From a virus: a stretch of 64,000 bases of DNA. The position numbers and the translations under genes were made by a program. Of this stretch, positions 19,515 through 28,301 are shown in pieces (position 1 is the stretch's first letter; the number at the start of each line of letters is the position of its first letter). Under the pieces are notes generated by a model. The model did no database searches. It saw nothing but the letters and a program-made list of their open reading frames with translations, and was not told the origin of the DNA. The stretch covers positions 144,303-208,302 of the IMG/VR virus record IMGVR_UViG_3300024239_000011; one strand, written 5' to 3'.

Positions 19515-19811
19515 CTACGCATGCCCGAAACGGTTATGCACCAGCGGGGTATGATGTTTAGCTGTGACGTGCTGGCTTTTAACGATCAATTTTACAACAT
19601 GATGAAGCATTTCGTTCCGTGCGCCCTCGGGAAACATATTAATGAGTTGACCAATCCCTGCACCCAAGGTGTCTAACACCACGGTATAGGGTATCGACGG
19701 GTTGTCAGGGAATTCAGCCCCGAATTGGTTGATCGCACTGTCTACCAAGGCAGATAAGCTGGCATAGAGTTCTTCAACGGCATTGGCAATGCGTTCATCG
19801 GTATCAGTCAT
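19515..19811 (-). CDS. hypothetical protein (98 aa)
   Basis: Start at the ATG at 19811, which overlaps the stop of a 26-codon frame (ATGACTGA). Acidic helical N-terminus (TDERIANAVEELYASLSALVDSAI) then EGARNEMLHHVVKLIVK. No family recognised. Confidence 0.65.
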   Translation of the reverse strand: MTDTDERIANAVEELYASLSALVDSAINQFGAEFPDNPSIPYTVVLDTLGAGIGQLINMFPEGARNEMLHHVVKLIVKSQHVTAKHHTPLVHNRFGHA

Positions 19812-19884
19812 ACCGATATTTAGTGGATGAGATATTCTGGTTCCGAGAGAGATAGTAAAGGTCGGTAAGCTGTTTTTCATTCAT
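19804..19884 (-). CDS. possible 26-aa leader or small protein
   Basis: MNEKQLTDLYYLSRNQ frame with AGGTGATGG before its ATG; its stop overlaps the next ATG. It may serve mainly to couple translation. Confidence 0.4.
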   Translation of the reverse strand: MNEKQLTDLYYLSRNQNISSTKYRYD

Positions 19885-19888
19885 GCCA

Positions 19889-20146
19889 TCACCTGTTAAA
19901 ACAGAGTGAGTATAGGCTATTGATTTCCATGCGCAACGAACAGATTCGATCCACAATCTCGGGATCAAGATCAAATTCTTCGCAAATCTGCTCGAACGTG
20001 AGAAGGATACCATCCTTAAGCATCCCAACCGAAGCAGTGCCAATGCTGTCGATGTATTCCCGCTTTGCCTCAAATGCCGTCAGGAATTCACCCTCGATAG
20101 CGCCTTGACCCTGTGAAGCGACTATCTGATAGATTCGTTCCATCAC
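19889..20146 (-). CDS. hypothetical protein (85 aa)
   Basis: Acidic; contains GILLTFEQICEEFDLDPEIVDRIC, a helix pair. ATG overlaps the previous gene's end at 20143, so it belongs to the 19.5-21.2 kb minus-strand operon. Confidence 0.7.
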   Translation of the reverse strand: MMERIYQIVASQGQGAIEGEFLTAFEAKREYIDSIGTASVGMLKDGILLTFEQICEEFDLDPEIVDRICSLRMEINSLYSLCFNR

Positions 20147-20529
20147 GAACCCCCGTTAAAGACCCAATGGGAGACGATCTTCTGAAATGCCTTCTGAAGA
20201 TTCGTCGGGAGTTTGTCGAACTCGGTGTAGCCCAGGTACGCGCCGGGATTATTCTCGACGTGAATTGCACGCGCTTCAACAAACGCCGCTCGATAGGCAG
20301 CAGTCACCATATTGGGCGGCAGATCAGTGACCAAATTTTCATGGGAGCCTGGGGCGGGTGCAGGCGTGCCGGTGGGGATGTATTTGTCTTCCCCTACCCA
20401 CCAAGCACCAAGGCATTCTTCGCGTGCCTTCATGATGGTCAATTCAGGACGCAGGGTGCAAAACGACCGTGGATATTCTTCGGAATGATGTTGCCCACGT
20501 TTTTGGCACTTCCGGCAGAGCTTAACCAT
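20143..20529 (-). CDS. hypothetical protein with Cys/His N-terminus
   Basis: 128 residues. N-terminal CRKCQKRGQHHSE with a later Cys (FCTLRPE) could bind zinc. The rest has EDKYIPTGTPAPAPGSHENLV and a helical C-terminus. Overlaps both neighbours by a few bases, so translationally coupled. No family recognised. Confidence 0.7.
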   Translation of the reverse strand: MVKLCRKCQKRGQHHSEEYPRSFCTLRPELTIMKAREECLGAWWVGEDKYIPTGTPAPAPGSHENLVTDLPPNMVTAAYRAAFVEARAIHVENNPGAYLGYTEFDKLPTNLQKAFQKIVSHWVFNGGS

Positions 20530-20816
20530 TATAGGTTCTCCAACTCACGGGCAATACGTTCACCCACTTCAATGGGAAGCGGACCTAGGTCGGTCACGGT
20601 CATCTGGATACTAACACGCCGGGCAATAGCCGCAGCTTCTAGATTCGACACCATCGGAACAATACGCGCACCAATGATTCGATGAAGCTGTATATCAACC
20701 CGAGCAAGATCACAATCACCATAAATGACGGCATAGTCTACCCGATCTACCCAACGGTCTGCGCCACTGGAAAAGAATTGGTTTTTGTCGTTCTGGATCA
20801 GAAAAAGACGAATCAT
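20529..20816 (-). CDS. hypothetical protein (95 aa)
   Basis: Compact alpha/beta protein (MIRLFLIQNDKNQFFSSGADRW ... LPIEVGERIARELENL). Part of the same overlapping gene string. No family recognised. Confidence 0.7.
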   Translation of the reverse strand: MIRLFLIQNDKNQFFSSGADRWVDRVDYAVIYGDCDLARVDIQLHRIIGARIVPMVSNLEAAAIARRVSIQMTVTDLGPLPIEVGERIARELENL

Positions 20817-20823
20817 TGGTTCC

Positions 20824-21156
20824 TCACGGTGTTACGCAATGGCTGAATGCATTCAGATCAGCCACGTCAATGTCTTCGATACCGGTTACGATCAATGCGC
20901 GCCCACGTGTTTCGTGAACGTCCACATCCCAATATCCAATCAACCAAACCATATCATATGCAGATGCTTCAATCCGTTTAGCGACCGCTTTATCGGTGGT
21001 ATATGCGCACACAGGGAAGTACCCGTGCATACCGCCGGGGATATCAGCGCAAATGTTTGGTGTGAATTGCCAAATGTCGGGTTCCGGCAGATTTGGTTGG
21101 GTTGCGCCGTCACCAACGACACTCCCAAGCTTTGCTTGTATATGAAAGACTTTCAT
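20824..21156 (-). CDS. hypothetical protein (110 aa)
   Basis: Alpha/beta composition with YDMVWLIGYWDVDVHETRG and GRALIVTGIEDIDVADL. Family not recognised. Lies 3 bp after the membrane protein gene. Confidence 0.7.
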   Translation of the reverse strand: MKVFHIQAKLGSVVGDGATQPNLPEPDIWQFTPNICADIPGGMHGYFPVCAYTTDKAVAKRIEASAYDMVWLIGYWDVDVHETRGRALIVTGIEDIDVADLNAFSHCVTP

Positions 21157-21159
21157 TTC

Positions 21160-21900
21160 TTACCAGACGTTGTTTCCAAACGTGACAGCAAACGCAGTGG
21201 CAACCAAGGTGGCACTTAGAAAGAAAATAACTCCTACGTAGGGAACTATTCGTGCGCCAAAATATTGCTGTACGACCAGAAAGGTGTGATGGCTCGGGCT
21301 GAGTAGAAACCCAGCCAGTTCGATGATGTAGAAAAGAAGAAAATACTGCATACCGAAAATTTTTGTCAATAAAACGGTAATTGCAGCATAACGAAAGCTT
21401 TTCCCCAGCAAAAATGACGCTACTACACCAATTGCAGCAGCAATAACGATCCCAGCCGTTGAAATGGTTGCCGTTGTGTATGCCATAATTGGTTCTGACA
21501 ACAGACCTGTAAACCAACCAAAGCAAATAACGACCGACGCTATCGTGATCATCCTCCACTGGATATACGATGAGAGGTCATCGCGTGACGGAAGATGCTT
21601 CATGATCATATAAATCGCAAATCCGGCGCTACTCCATACCATGTTGCTGATAATCAGCGAACCTATTTTTGCTTCTGGAAGGATGGAAAATGCATTTAGC
21701 CCAACAACCCCGAGAAGGATCAGAAAATCTGTCCGCTTAGACCACGACATTTGCGCGTTCTCATCGGTGATGACCACATCTTTAAAATCATCATTTTTCA
21801 CACCAAACCAAATGTAGATACCAAGAAACGCTATATACGCAAGCAAAGGCCAAATCATATAACCCATGAATGCTGTATAGGTCAACCCAAGACCCGCCAT
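21160..21900 (-). CDS. polytopic membrane protein (about 7 TM)
   Basis: 246 residues from the ATG at 21900; a longer frame from a TTG at 21957 would start inside a terminator hairpin and is less likely. About seven hydrophobic segments (for example LLAYIAFLGIYIWFGV, FLILLGVVGLNAFSIL, MITIASVVICFGWFTGLL, IVIAAAIGVVASFLLG, FFLSATLVATAFAVTFG). No transporter family recognised. First gene of a string of overlapping small genes to 19515. Confidence 0.75.
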   Translation of the reverse strand: MAGLGLTYTAFMGYMIWPLLAYIAFLGIYIWFGVKNDDFKDVVITDENAQMSWSKRTDFLILLGVVGLNAFSILPEAKIGSLIISNMVWSSAGFAIYMIMKHLPSRDDLSSYIQWRMITIASVVICFGWFTGLLSEPIMAYTTATISTAGIVIAAAIGVVASFLLGKSFRYAAITVLLTKIFGMQYFLLFYIIELAGFLLSPSHHTFLVVQQYFGARIVPYVGVIFFLSATLVATAFAVTFGNNVW

Positions 21901-21957
21901 ATTGATAATTACGCTTTTTTCAAGCGGACTCCATAAATAATAGTGGAGCTTGGGCAA

Positions 21958-21994
21958 AAAGAAAGTCTGCCGAGAATACCCCGACAGACTTTCT
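21958..21994. terminator. terminator-like hairpin
   Basis: AAGAAAGTCTG/CAGACTTTCTT pairs around a 15-base loop, between the histone-like gene and the membrane protein. Confidence 0.7.
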
Positions 21995-22042
21995 TACCTC
22001 AACCTTCACAATCCCAGCAATAAATTTGGCCGGGACCATACT

Positions 22043-22225
22043 TTAGGCGTTCTTGGTTTCCTGAATTTCAACACGACGGGTCTTGGCCGCCTTGATGATT
22101 TCCATGAGAGCCTTGCGGGCGCGGGTGCCAGCCGACTTGTTACCGGCTTCGAACTTGGCGTTCTCGGCGGTGTAGGTGGCGAACAGGGCAGCGAGTTGAT
22201 CGTTAGTAGAAACAGCGTCAGTCAT
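22043..22225 (-). CDS. histone H1-like small basic protein
   Basis: 60 residues, AAAGGA seven bases before the ATG. The C-terminal half GNKSAGTRARKALMEIIKAAKTRRVEIQETKN matches the pattern of bacterial histone H1-like (Hc1-type) proteins. Such proteins bind DNA and can compact it; in a phage the target could be the host nucleoid or the phage genome. Confidence 0.75.
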   Translation of the reverse strand: MTDAVSTNDQLAALFATYTAENAKFEAGNKSAGTRARKALMEIIKAAKTRRVEIQETKNA

Positions 22226-22291
22226 GTCTTTTGTCCTTTGACGTTAAAATGACAGCACTCTTTTACATACGATCAACCACGCATGGCAATT

Positions 22292-22984
22292 TTAATCTAC
22301 ATACCGGGCGGGGAATACCTTCGCCCACTTATCCGGGTCGTAAAATTCCCCCGCAATGGATGCCTCGAACATTTCCATCCGAACCTTCAGCATTTCTGCT
22401 GTCGGCATCGGCGGAAATAACGAGATCGGTTTGAGATCGGTCCATTTAGCCCGTCCACGCCCTTGGCGGCATGAAACCGCATATTCGTTCGTCCCATCCC
22501 GACGTTGGATGCGGTTGATCTGATAGATGGTCGTAAACGGGTTGTCTTCTGGCTCAAAAGAGAACAATTTTGACTCGACAACCTTCCGGAGGCTTTCAGG
22601 CATCAGGAGGACACTACCCGCCACATTTTCCCAATACTCACCCACCGGGGAGATCACGCACAAATGTTGCTTCTTGAACCAGTAGGACCGTGCCTTGGCT
22701 TGGGAAGCTGGATCATTCTTCTTGAACATCGCGGCGACAATGTTCTGAACGTGGTCATTTTCAAACCCGTAAGTCCGCAAACTCGGGATCGCTACTCGCA
22801 CATCACGCTTTTCGATGTCTTTGAAAGGTAGATCGAAAAACATGTATTGTTGCCAGATTTCCGCATTGGAGAACTGCCGAATAGTGAACTCCATGTTTTC
22901 ACCTTCCGGAAACTCCGCGAGACGAATCAGCCACTCGAAAGTGGATGGATCATAGGGGTTTGGGGAGTTGATCCATGTTTTCAT
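22292..22984 (-). CDS. hypothetical protein (230 aa)
   Basis: ATG overlaps the stop of AspRS (ATGA), so it is co-translated with it. Mixed composition with WINSPNPYDPSTFEWLIRLAEF near the N-terminus and a basic middle (QGRGRAKWTDLKPI). No family recognised; coupling to AspRS suggests a translation-related or simply late co-expressed role. Confidence 0.75.
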   Translation of the reverse strand: MKTWINSPNPYDPSTFEWLIRLAEFPEGENMEFTIRQFSNAEIWQQYMFFDLPFKDIEKRDVRVAIPSLRTYGFENDHVQNIVAAMFKKNDPASQAKARSYWFKKQHLCVISPVGEYWENVAGSVLLMPESLRKVVESKLFSFEPEDNPFTTIYQINRIQRRDGTNEYAVSCRQGRGRAKWTDLKPISLFPPMPTAEMLKVRMEMFEASIAGEFYDPDKWAKVFPARYVD

Positions 22985-24849
22985 TTCGCGGTCACCTTGA
23001 TGTGAAGTTCCTTCAACTGTTCCGGGGTGACTTCAGAGGGTGCGCCCATCATCAAGTCCTGCGCCGAGTTGTTCATCGGGAACGCCACGATCTCGCGGAT
23101 GTTCGGCTCATTCGCCAACAACATCACCATGCGGTCGATACCAGGGGCGATACCACCGTGCGGTGGTGCGCCGTAGCGGAAAGCATTGTAGAGCGCCGGG
23201 AATTTAGTCTGAACCACTGCCGGGTCATACCCAGCAATCTCAAACGCCTTCTCCATCACGTCGATGCGGTGGTTACGGATGGCGCCCGACGACAGTTCCA
23301 CGCCGTTGCACACCAAGTCGTATTGATGTGCTTTGATGGTCAGCGGGTCTTGGTTCAACAACGCATCCATCCCACCCTGCGGCATCGAGAACGGGTTGTG
23401 GCTGAATTCGACCTTGCCCGTTTCCTCGTTCAATTCGAACATGGGGAAATCCACGATCCAGCAGAACTGGAAGGATTCCTCATCGTAGTTGTCCGACCGC
23501 TTGGCAGCTTCGACACGCAGCTTGCTTGCCCACTGATACGCCTCTTTCTTCGGACCAGCAATGAACATATATGATGCATCCGGTTTTTCAAATTGAGCGC
23601 ATGTAGTTTCATCCATGAAATCCACGGCGATGGACCACATCTGCTCGTCGGTGAAAAACTTTTCCATCGGACCAGAAACGCCGGTCAGCACATGCGGCTC
23701 CGTGCGCGCGTGCGACAACGATTCTTTCCAATCTGTGATCTTGAAGTAGCCAAGACCGGGCATACCCAAATCCTTGGCATAGTTATCCATGTCCTTGTGC
23801 CATTTACCCGTCAGCTTTCCAGCGTCGGCATATACCGGGATGCACAACACAACACCGTTCTTATCGATGACTTCCTGAAGGAACGGTGGCGCATTCGGTG
23901 CAACAACCTCCGTAACATCACGGATATAGATGTTGTCGTCCACACGCAGATCGGGTTTGTCGTTACCAAACAATTGGATAGAAGCATCATAGGTGTAGGT
24001 TCGCCATTCCGGGTTGACGTACCAGTTGGATGTGGGTCCGCAATAACTGACTGAGGTGAATTCCTCGAACACCCGCGATACTACATCCTTGACAACGCCG
24101 AACACCTCTTCTTGGGTAGCAAATGCCATTTCCATGTCAAGCTGGTAGAACTCACCCGGCGACCGGTCAGAACGCCCAGCTTCATCGCGGAAGCACGGGG
24201 CAATCTGAAAGTACCGCTGCACCCCTGAACACATCAGAATTTGCTTGAAAATCTGCGGAGCCTGGGGCAGCGCGTAGAATTTACCGGGATGCAAACGGGC
24301 AGGCACCAAATAATCACGGGCGCCTTCCGGACTAGAAGCCGTCAGAATGGGCGTCTGAATTTCCATGAAGTCCTGGCGTACCATTTCGTTGCGCAGCATC
24401 CAAATCACGTCGGAACGCAGTTTGAGGTTCTGCTGCATTTTCGGGCGGCGAAGATCGAGGTACCGATACCGCAGGCGAGCTTCGTCCGATGCAGTGAAAT
24501 CTTCATCGTGCAGCGTGAACGGAAGTACCGCCGCCTGATTGAAGATTTCAAACTCTTCCACGACCAGTTCATATTTGCCAACGAACCCGAGTTTTTCGTT
24601 GGTAGTGCCTTCCGGGCGCAGACGCGGCGTTCCGCGAACTTCCACACAGCTTTCTTCACGAATCTTTGCCAGGGCGGCAATGTTCGGGTTGTTGGCATCA
24701 AGCGCACACTGCATTACGCCATCGTAGTCACGGATGTCCACGAACAACAACCCGCCGTGGTCGCGCACTCGGTGAACCCAACCGCGTAAGGCAACCTTCT
24801 GTCCAACTGAACATGAACCGGGTGAACCAATCGGATAGACGATGTACAT
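22981..24849 (-). CDS. aspS: aspartyl-tRNA synthetase
   Basis: 622 residues, full bacterial length. N-terminal OB-fold anticodon domain (GWVHRVRDHGGLLFVDIRDYDGVMQ, about 24-48), motif 1 region (FMEIQTPILTASSPEGARDYLVP), motif 2 (CFRDEAGRSDRSPGEFYQLDME), the bacterial GAD insertion in the middle, and motif 3 (GIAPGIDRMVMLLANEPNIREIVAFP). All catalytic motifs are intact, so the enzyme is probably active. GAAGG precedes the ATG. No tRNA-Asp or tRNA-Asn gene is in this window, so it must serve host tRNA or a gene elsewhere. Confidence 0.95.
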   Translation of the reverse strand: MYIVYPIGSPGSCSVGQKVALRGWVHRVRDHGGLLFVDIRDYDGVMQCALDANNPNIAALAKIREESCVEVRGTPRLRPEGTTNEKLGFVGKYELVVEEFEIFNQAAVLPFTLHDEDFTASDEARLRYRYLDLRRPKMQQNLKLRSDVIWMLRNEMVRQDFMEIQTPILTASSPEGARDYLVPARLHPGKFYALPQAPQIFKQILMCSGVQRYFQIAPCFRDEAGRSDRSPGEFYQLDMEMAFATQEEVFGVVKDVVSRVFEEFTSVSYCGPTSNWYVNPEWRTYTYDASIQLFGNDKPDLRVDDNIYIRDVTEVVAPNAPPFLQEVIDKNGVVLCIPVYADAGKLTGKWHKDMDNYAKDLGMPGLGYFKITDWKESLSHARTEPHVLTGVSGPMEKFFTDEQMWSIAVDFMDETTCAQFEKPDASYMFIAGPKKEAYQWASKLRVEAAKRSDNYDEESFQFCWIVDFPMFELNEETGKVEFSHNPFSMPQGGMDALLNQDPLTIKAHQYDLVCNGVELSSGAIRNHRIDVMEKAFEIAGYDPAVVQTKFPALYNAFRYGAPPHGGIAPGIDRMVMLLANEPNIREIVAFPMNNSAQDLMMGAPSEVTPEQLKELHIKVTAK

Positions 24850-24852
24850 GGT

Positions 24853-25359
24853 TTATACCTTCTTTGCGGGTGTCGATTTAGTGACAGGGATAATTGTACA
24901 CCAACTACCAGTTGTGTTGTGAATCATGATGTTGTCTTCTAGATCATAATCAAGAGTACCCGTGGGCGCTGTCCGAATCATCGTCCAATCCGATTCGAAT
25001 TCCACGTCATCAATAATTTTCTCATAGGTTTTGGTTTGGCTATGGGGAAGATAACAAGTGATTTTTCGCTGAATCGGAACGTATTCTTCTTCAACAGCAT
25101 TTTGCTCTACCACCACAGTAATTTTTCTCGGAACTGGATCAATTTGATCTGCTACCGCAGGCGTTTTGCATGCAAGCGATTTATCCGCAATCGGATCAGC
25201 TTGAGGACATTTGACCTCAACAATTTTTTCTTTTTCAACAATCTTTTCAACCATTTCTATGCGAGGAAATGCCCATACTGCAATCCCATACCCGCATGCA
25301 AAAGCAGCAACAATAACCAGAATGGCAATTTTAGTAGAAAAAACCTTGGGCATTTTCAT
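24853..25359 (-). CDS. membrane-anchored protein
   Basis: 168 residues with a transmembrane or signal segment at about 10-32 (KIAILVIVAAFACGYGIAVWAF), a Lys/Glu repeat (VEKIVEKEKIVEVK) that can form a short coiled coil, then a periplasmic-type domain with several Cys. Similar layouts occur in phage i-spanins, but no lipoprotein partner is adjacent, so the role is open. Confidence 0.65.
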   Translation of the reverse strand: MKMPKVFSTKIAILVIVAAFACGYGIAVWAFPRIEMVEKIVEKEKIVEVKCPQADPIADKSLACKTPAVADQIDPVPRKITVVVEQNAVEEEYVPIQRKITCYLPHSQTKTYEKIIDDVEFESDWTMIRTAPTGTLDYDLEDNIMIHNTTGSWCTIIPVTKSTPAKKV

Positions 25360-25425
25360 AGTCCGCTGGGTTGGGATTTGGTCCCCATGGTAAGGTGTTG
25401 CTACCCTCTGCGCAACCTAAAAAAC

Positions 25426-25472
25426 GTTTGAGCCGTTTATCTGTCCTCTCGGTGCAAATACACGGCTCAAAC
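25426..25472. repeat. 10-bp inverted repeat (hairpin)
   Basis: GTTTGAGCCG and CGGCTCAAAC are separated by about 27 bases between two minus-strand genes; possible terminator without a T-tract or RNA hairpin. Confidence 0.5.
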
Positions 25473-25474
25473 TG

Positions 25475-25789
25475 TCACACTTCATCTAATGCATTGATTA
25501 CCGCCCAATGGGCGTTGGCTGCCTCACGAAAAAGCGGAGGAACATCATCGGTATCCCAGATAATGACCATTTCAAGGGCGCCGGGAGTTTGATACATAAC
25601 GTCAGGTTCAAACGTAAGCACGAGAAAAGGTACCTCGCCCGATGAACGCCGAATGCAGTAGGTACCCTTTTCTGTTACCGCACCGTACTCTCCATGATCA
25701 TTTTTTTGAAATGTCACATCAAACTGGTTTATTGATTTCTTTTCAACCGGTTGAAATGTGCATTCCCGAAAGCCATGGTATCCCGGCAT
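25475..25789 (-). CDS. hypothetical protein (104 aa)
   Basis: ATG overlaps the stop of the AAA+ ATPase gene (TAATG), so it is translated with it and may be its partner. Beta-rich with VPFLVLTFEPDVMYQT and a helical C-terminus. No family recognised. Confidence 0.7.
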   Translation of the reverse strand: MPGYHGFRECTFQPVEKKSINQFDVTFQKNDHGEYGAVTEKGTYCIRRSSGEVPFLVLTFEPDVMYQTPGALEMVIIWDTDDVPPLFREAANAHWAVINALDEV

Positions 25790-26781
25790 TAGTCCTCATC
25801 ACCCCCACCACCAGCGCCAAATCCAAGCTTGCCCTTGTTCGGACGCGCATCATCAGAAGTGAACTTGCGTTCAGACATCTTTTTCAAACGATCAACAACC
25901 TGTTCAATCGGGTGACCGTAGCACCGGTTGGAAATAATCATTTCCTTCAAGTGAGCAAACGACAAACCCTTACTCAAACCAGCCCAATGTTCCACTTCGG
26001 CATCAGTAAGCGACGGTTCCTTTGTCTTCATGTATAGGATACGTGCTGCTTTGTTCGGGAACGCAATGAACTTTACGGTGTCAAAACGCGAAGGTCGGTC
26101 GATGAAACGCTTGTCGAGGTATTCCGGGTAATTGGTGGTAGCAATGAACACAACATTACCGACTTGGCTTTCACCATCCAGCAGAGCCAGAAATTCAGAC
26201 TCCCCACGATGCTTAACCATATCCTCAAAGTCTTCAAGTAGAACAATGATCTGGCGTTCCGGTTCAATACGACGAACCATCTGCAAGCACCCACGCAGGT
26301 TATCCGGATGGTCACCGTAGATGGCGACATTACCGGCTTCGATCACCGACTTGATGATCAACTGAATGGTTGAGGTCTTACCCGAACCCGGATCGCCGTG
26401 CAGCAAAATGCCGCGCTTATGGATGAAGCCACGCTTGTCGAATTCCGGCTTCAGTGTCCAGAACTTGTTGATCTCGTCAATGACCTCCTTACTGGCAGTA
26501 TCCGGTAAGATGATCAATTCATCGGTATCAACAATCTGCTTATCCAGCAAGTAGCCGATCTGCTGTGACTGGGAAGCCTTATAAAGACCCGGCGGTAGGT
26601 TGTCGTGGGTTTCCTTACAACCCCAAAAAAGGCTGTCATTGGACGACCAACGGCGTGAGCCACCGTTGTTCCCGGTGGGGATAAACCGTTCCGGCGGTAC
26701 TTCACCACCATCACTTACCGGCGATAATGCTTTGGGCTGGTTCGAGTTCGACTTACCCACGCGCTCGAAAATATCACTCAT
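25789..26781 (-). CDS. AAA+ ATPase
   Basis: 330 residues, GAGGGG before the ATG. Walker A GDPGSGKTSTIQ at about 129-140, Walker B QIIVLLEDFEDM at about 180, sensor-type VVFIATTNYPEYLDKRFIDRPSRFD with arginine finger, and a small lid domain. The N-terminal 60 residues are polar and disordered; the C-terminus is Gly- and Asp-rich (GFGAGGGGDED). The closest recalled type is the classical AAA clade (BCS1-like). Possible roles: protein remodelling or degradation during takeover. The coupled 104-residue protein may be an adaptor. Confidence 0.88.
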   Translation of the reverse strand: MSDIFERVGKSNSNQPKALSPVSDGGEVPPERFIPTGNNGGSRRWSSNDSLFWGCKETHDNLPPGLYKASQSQQIGYLLDKQIVDTDELIILPDTASKEVIDEINKFWTLKPEFDKRGFIHKRGILLHGDPGSGKTSTIQLIIKSVIEAGNVAIYGDHPDNLRGCLQMVRRIEPERQIIVLLEDFEDMVKHRGESEFLALLDGESQVGNVVFIATTNYPEYLDKRFIDRPSRFDTVKFIAFPNKAARILYMKTKEPSLTDAEVEHWAGLSKGLSFAHLKEMIISNRCYGHPIEQVVDRLKKMSERKFTSDDARPNKGKLGFGAGGGGDED

Positions 26782-26866
26782 TCAAGACCCCTCTACATGG
26801 TCTGTTCCGCTTCGATGGGGTGATCCTATGGTAACGCATGCATTGGTGTCAAAATTAATGTTTTCA

Positions 26867-26874
26867 AATAAATA
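26867..26874 (+). promoter_or_regulatory. T4-type late promoter box
   Basis: AATAAATA, 22 bp before the ATG at 26897. Confidence 0.45.
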
Positions 26875-26896
26875 GCAGTAATCCATGGAGGTACAC

Positions 26897-27799
26897 ATGC
26901 CGAATCTTCTCAACGAACACCTAAAATCATTTGTATCTTTTGTAAAAACTGCCCATACAAAAGAAAATATCATTGTGGCAGAAAAACTTAATCTTCAGAT
27001 AACGGCTAAAATGCTCAAGGAAAGTATTGATGTACTTGATCCAGAAACCCGTAATCTTTTGAAGGAAGCCGGGAATTCTTTTGTTCGCAATAACCTTCGC
27101 CCCACCCGCAAACCTGAAGTTGACGAAGATTCGAACAGCCTCGGCGGCGATATAAAATCAGGTGCCCTCAAGGGTGCCGCGATGGGCGCGGTGCGTGGAA
27201 TTGCGGGTGGACCCACTGGAATGGCGGCGGGTGCTGCGGTGGGCGCGGCAACCGGGGCTGCTGGTGGTGCAGTAGGTCACTTCATGAATAATGAAGAGTG
27301 CGATGTTTGTGATAATGAAGAAGAGGACGAGGATGGTGATGGAAATGCCGACGAAGAAAACCCAATGGTTTCTGCGTATGGCGTATTCAAAAATACCGAT
27401 TCTGCACGTGCGTTTGAACGTGCAACGCCCATGGAACGTCGCGAAATGCTTCAGAATGTCCTTGAAGCACGCTTTGGTGAATCAAAGACAAAAGTCATGA
27501 TTCAAAAGTTGGTCAATATGGGTCTGTTCGAGAATGGTCGTTCTCGCAACCTCGCTCTCGCGGCGATGGCAATTTCGATCATGGAAGCAAAGGAAAACTC
27601 AACCCCGACCGAAGAAGACCACGCCTACAAAGCCGGGTACGAAGGCAAGCCCTACAACACCAAGAAATGGGGCGAGCGCATGAAGGCTGCGTACAATGAG
27701 GGAAAGAAACACGCTGCCAGTGGTTTCCCCCCGAATTGCCGTCTTGAAGTCAATGACAGCAACAAGGGTTCGGGGACGATGCATCGTCAGTTCAACTGA
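26897..27799 (+). CDS. glycine-zipper protein with acidic linker
   Basis: 300 residues from the ATG at 26897 (GGAGG six bases upstream). Residues about 85-130 form a long Gly/Ala zipper (GAAMGAVRGIAGGPTGMAAG and following) that could insert in membrane, then an acidic stretch (CDNEEEDEDGDGNADEEN), then a helical domain (ERATPMERREMLQNVLEARFG) and a basic C-terminus. No family recognised. Its stop overlaps the next ATG. Confidence 0.75.
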   Translation: MPNLLNEHLKSFVSFVKTAHTKENIIVAEKLNLQITAKMLKESIDVLDPETRNLLKEAGNSFVRNNLRPTRKPEVDEDSNSLGGDIKSGALKGAAMGAVRGIAGGPTGMAAGAAVGAATGAAGGAVGHFMNNEECDVCDNEEEDEDGDGNADEENPMVSAYGVFKNTDSARAFERATPMERREMLQNVLEARFGESKTKVMIQKLVNMGLFENGRSRNLALAAMAISIMEAKENSTPTEEDHAYKAGYEGKPYNTKKWGERMKAAYNEGKKHAASGFPPNCRLEVNDSNKGSGTMHRQFN

Positions 27800-28113
27800 T
27801 GAGTATAGGCTATCTCATTGCCGCCGGAATTTGCGGACTGCTTGGCGATTGGTTGTGTCAGAAATACGCTGACACAACCGAGCTAGGCTACCTGATTTTT
27901 GCGGCAATCATCTGGGGACCGGGCTGCGCGTTCATATGGAGCCAGATTTTCAAGTCCCATACATGGCTGGGTATATTAACCTATTACACCCCAGTATCAT
28001 GCATCGCGTTTGGATTGATGGGCGTGTTCGTGATGGGGGAACAAATGACTTCGCGTATGTGGGGCGCGGTTCTCCTGGCAATTGCCTCGGTCTATTTGTC
28101 CACGTCGAAATGA
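27799..28113 (+). CDS. small membrane protein, EmrE/DMT-like (4 TM)
   Basis: 104 residues, start overlapping the previous stop (TGATG). Four hydrophobic segments (YLIAAGICGLLGDWLC, LIFAAIIWGPGCAFIW, LGILTYYTPVSCIAFGLMGVFVMGE, MWGAVLLAIASVYLST) and FVMGEQMTSRMWGAVLLA resemble the small multidrug resistance or DMT half-unit pattern (GE..t....G..li). A transport role is not shown. Confidence 0.65.
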   Translation: MSIGYLIAAGICGLLGDWLCQKYADTTELGYLIFAAIIWGPGCAFIWSQIFKSHTWLGILTYYTPVSCIAFGLMGVFVMGEQMTSRMWGAVLLAIASVYLSTSK

Positions 28114-28131
28114 AGCATGCCTTTGGAAAAT

Positions 28132-28206
28132 TGGTGCGCCCTGCTGGATTTGAACCAACGACCCTTACTACGTCAAAGTAATGCTCTACCCCTGAGCTAA
28201 GGGCGC
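28132..28206 (-). tRNA. tRNA-Val(GAC)
   Basis: Acceptor GCGCCCT/AGGGCGC, D-arm GCTCAGGGGTAGAGC, anticodon stem TTACT/AGTAA with loop TTGACGT (GAC), T-loop TTCAAAT, A73, CCA encoded. Apart from the Pro at 2957 it is the only tRNA outside the main array. Confidence 0.95.
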
Positions 28207-28210
28207 ATAA

Positions 28211-28270
28211 CCTCTCTTTTGCACGCTACCGAAGCTAGACCTTACCCGAAGGTAAGACGTGTGAGAGGTG
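28211..28270. repeat. nested hairpin region
   Basis: CCTCTC/GAGAGG encloses a CTTACC-CGAA-GGTAAG hairpin next to tRNA-Val. May mature or terminate the tRNA transcript. Confidence 0.45.
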
Positions 28271-28301
28271 TTGTTGGGATTATTTAGCCCAATAGTGAAA
28301 T

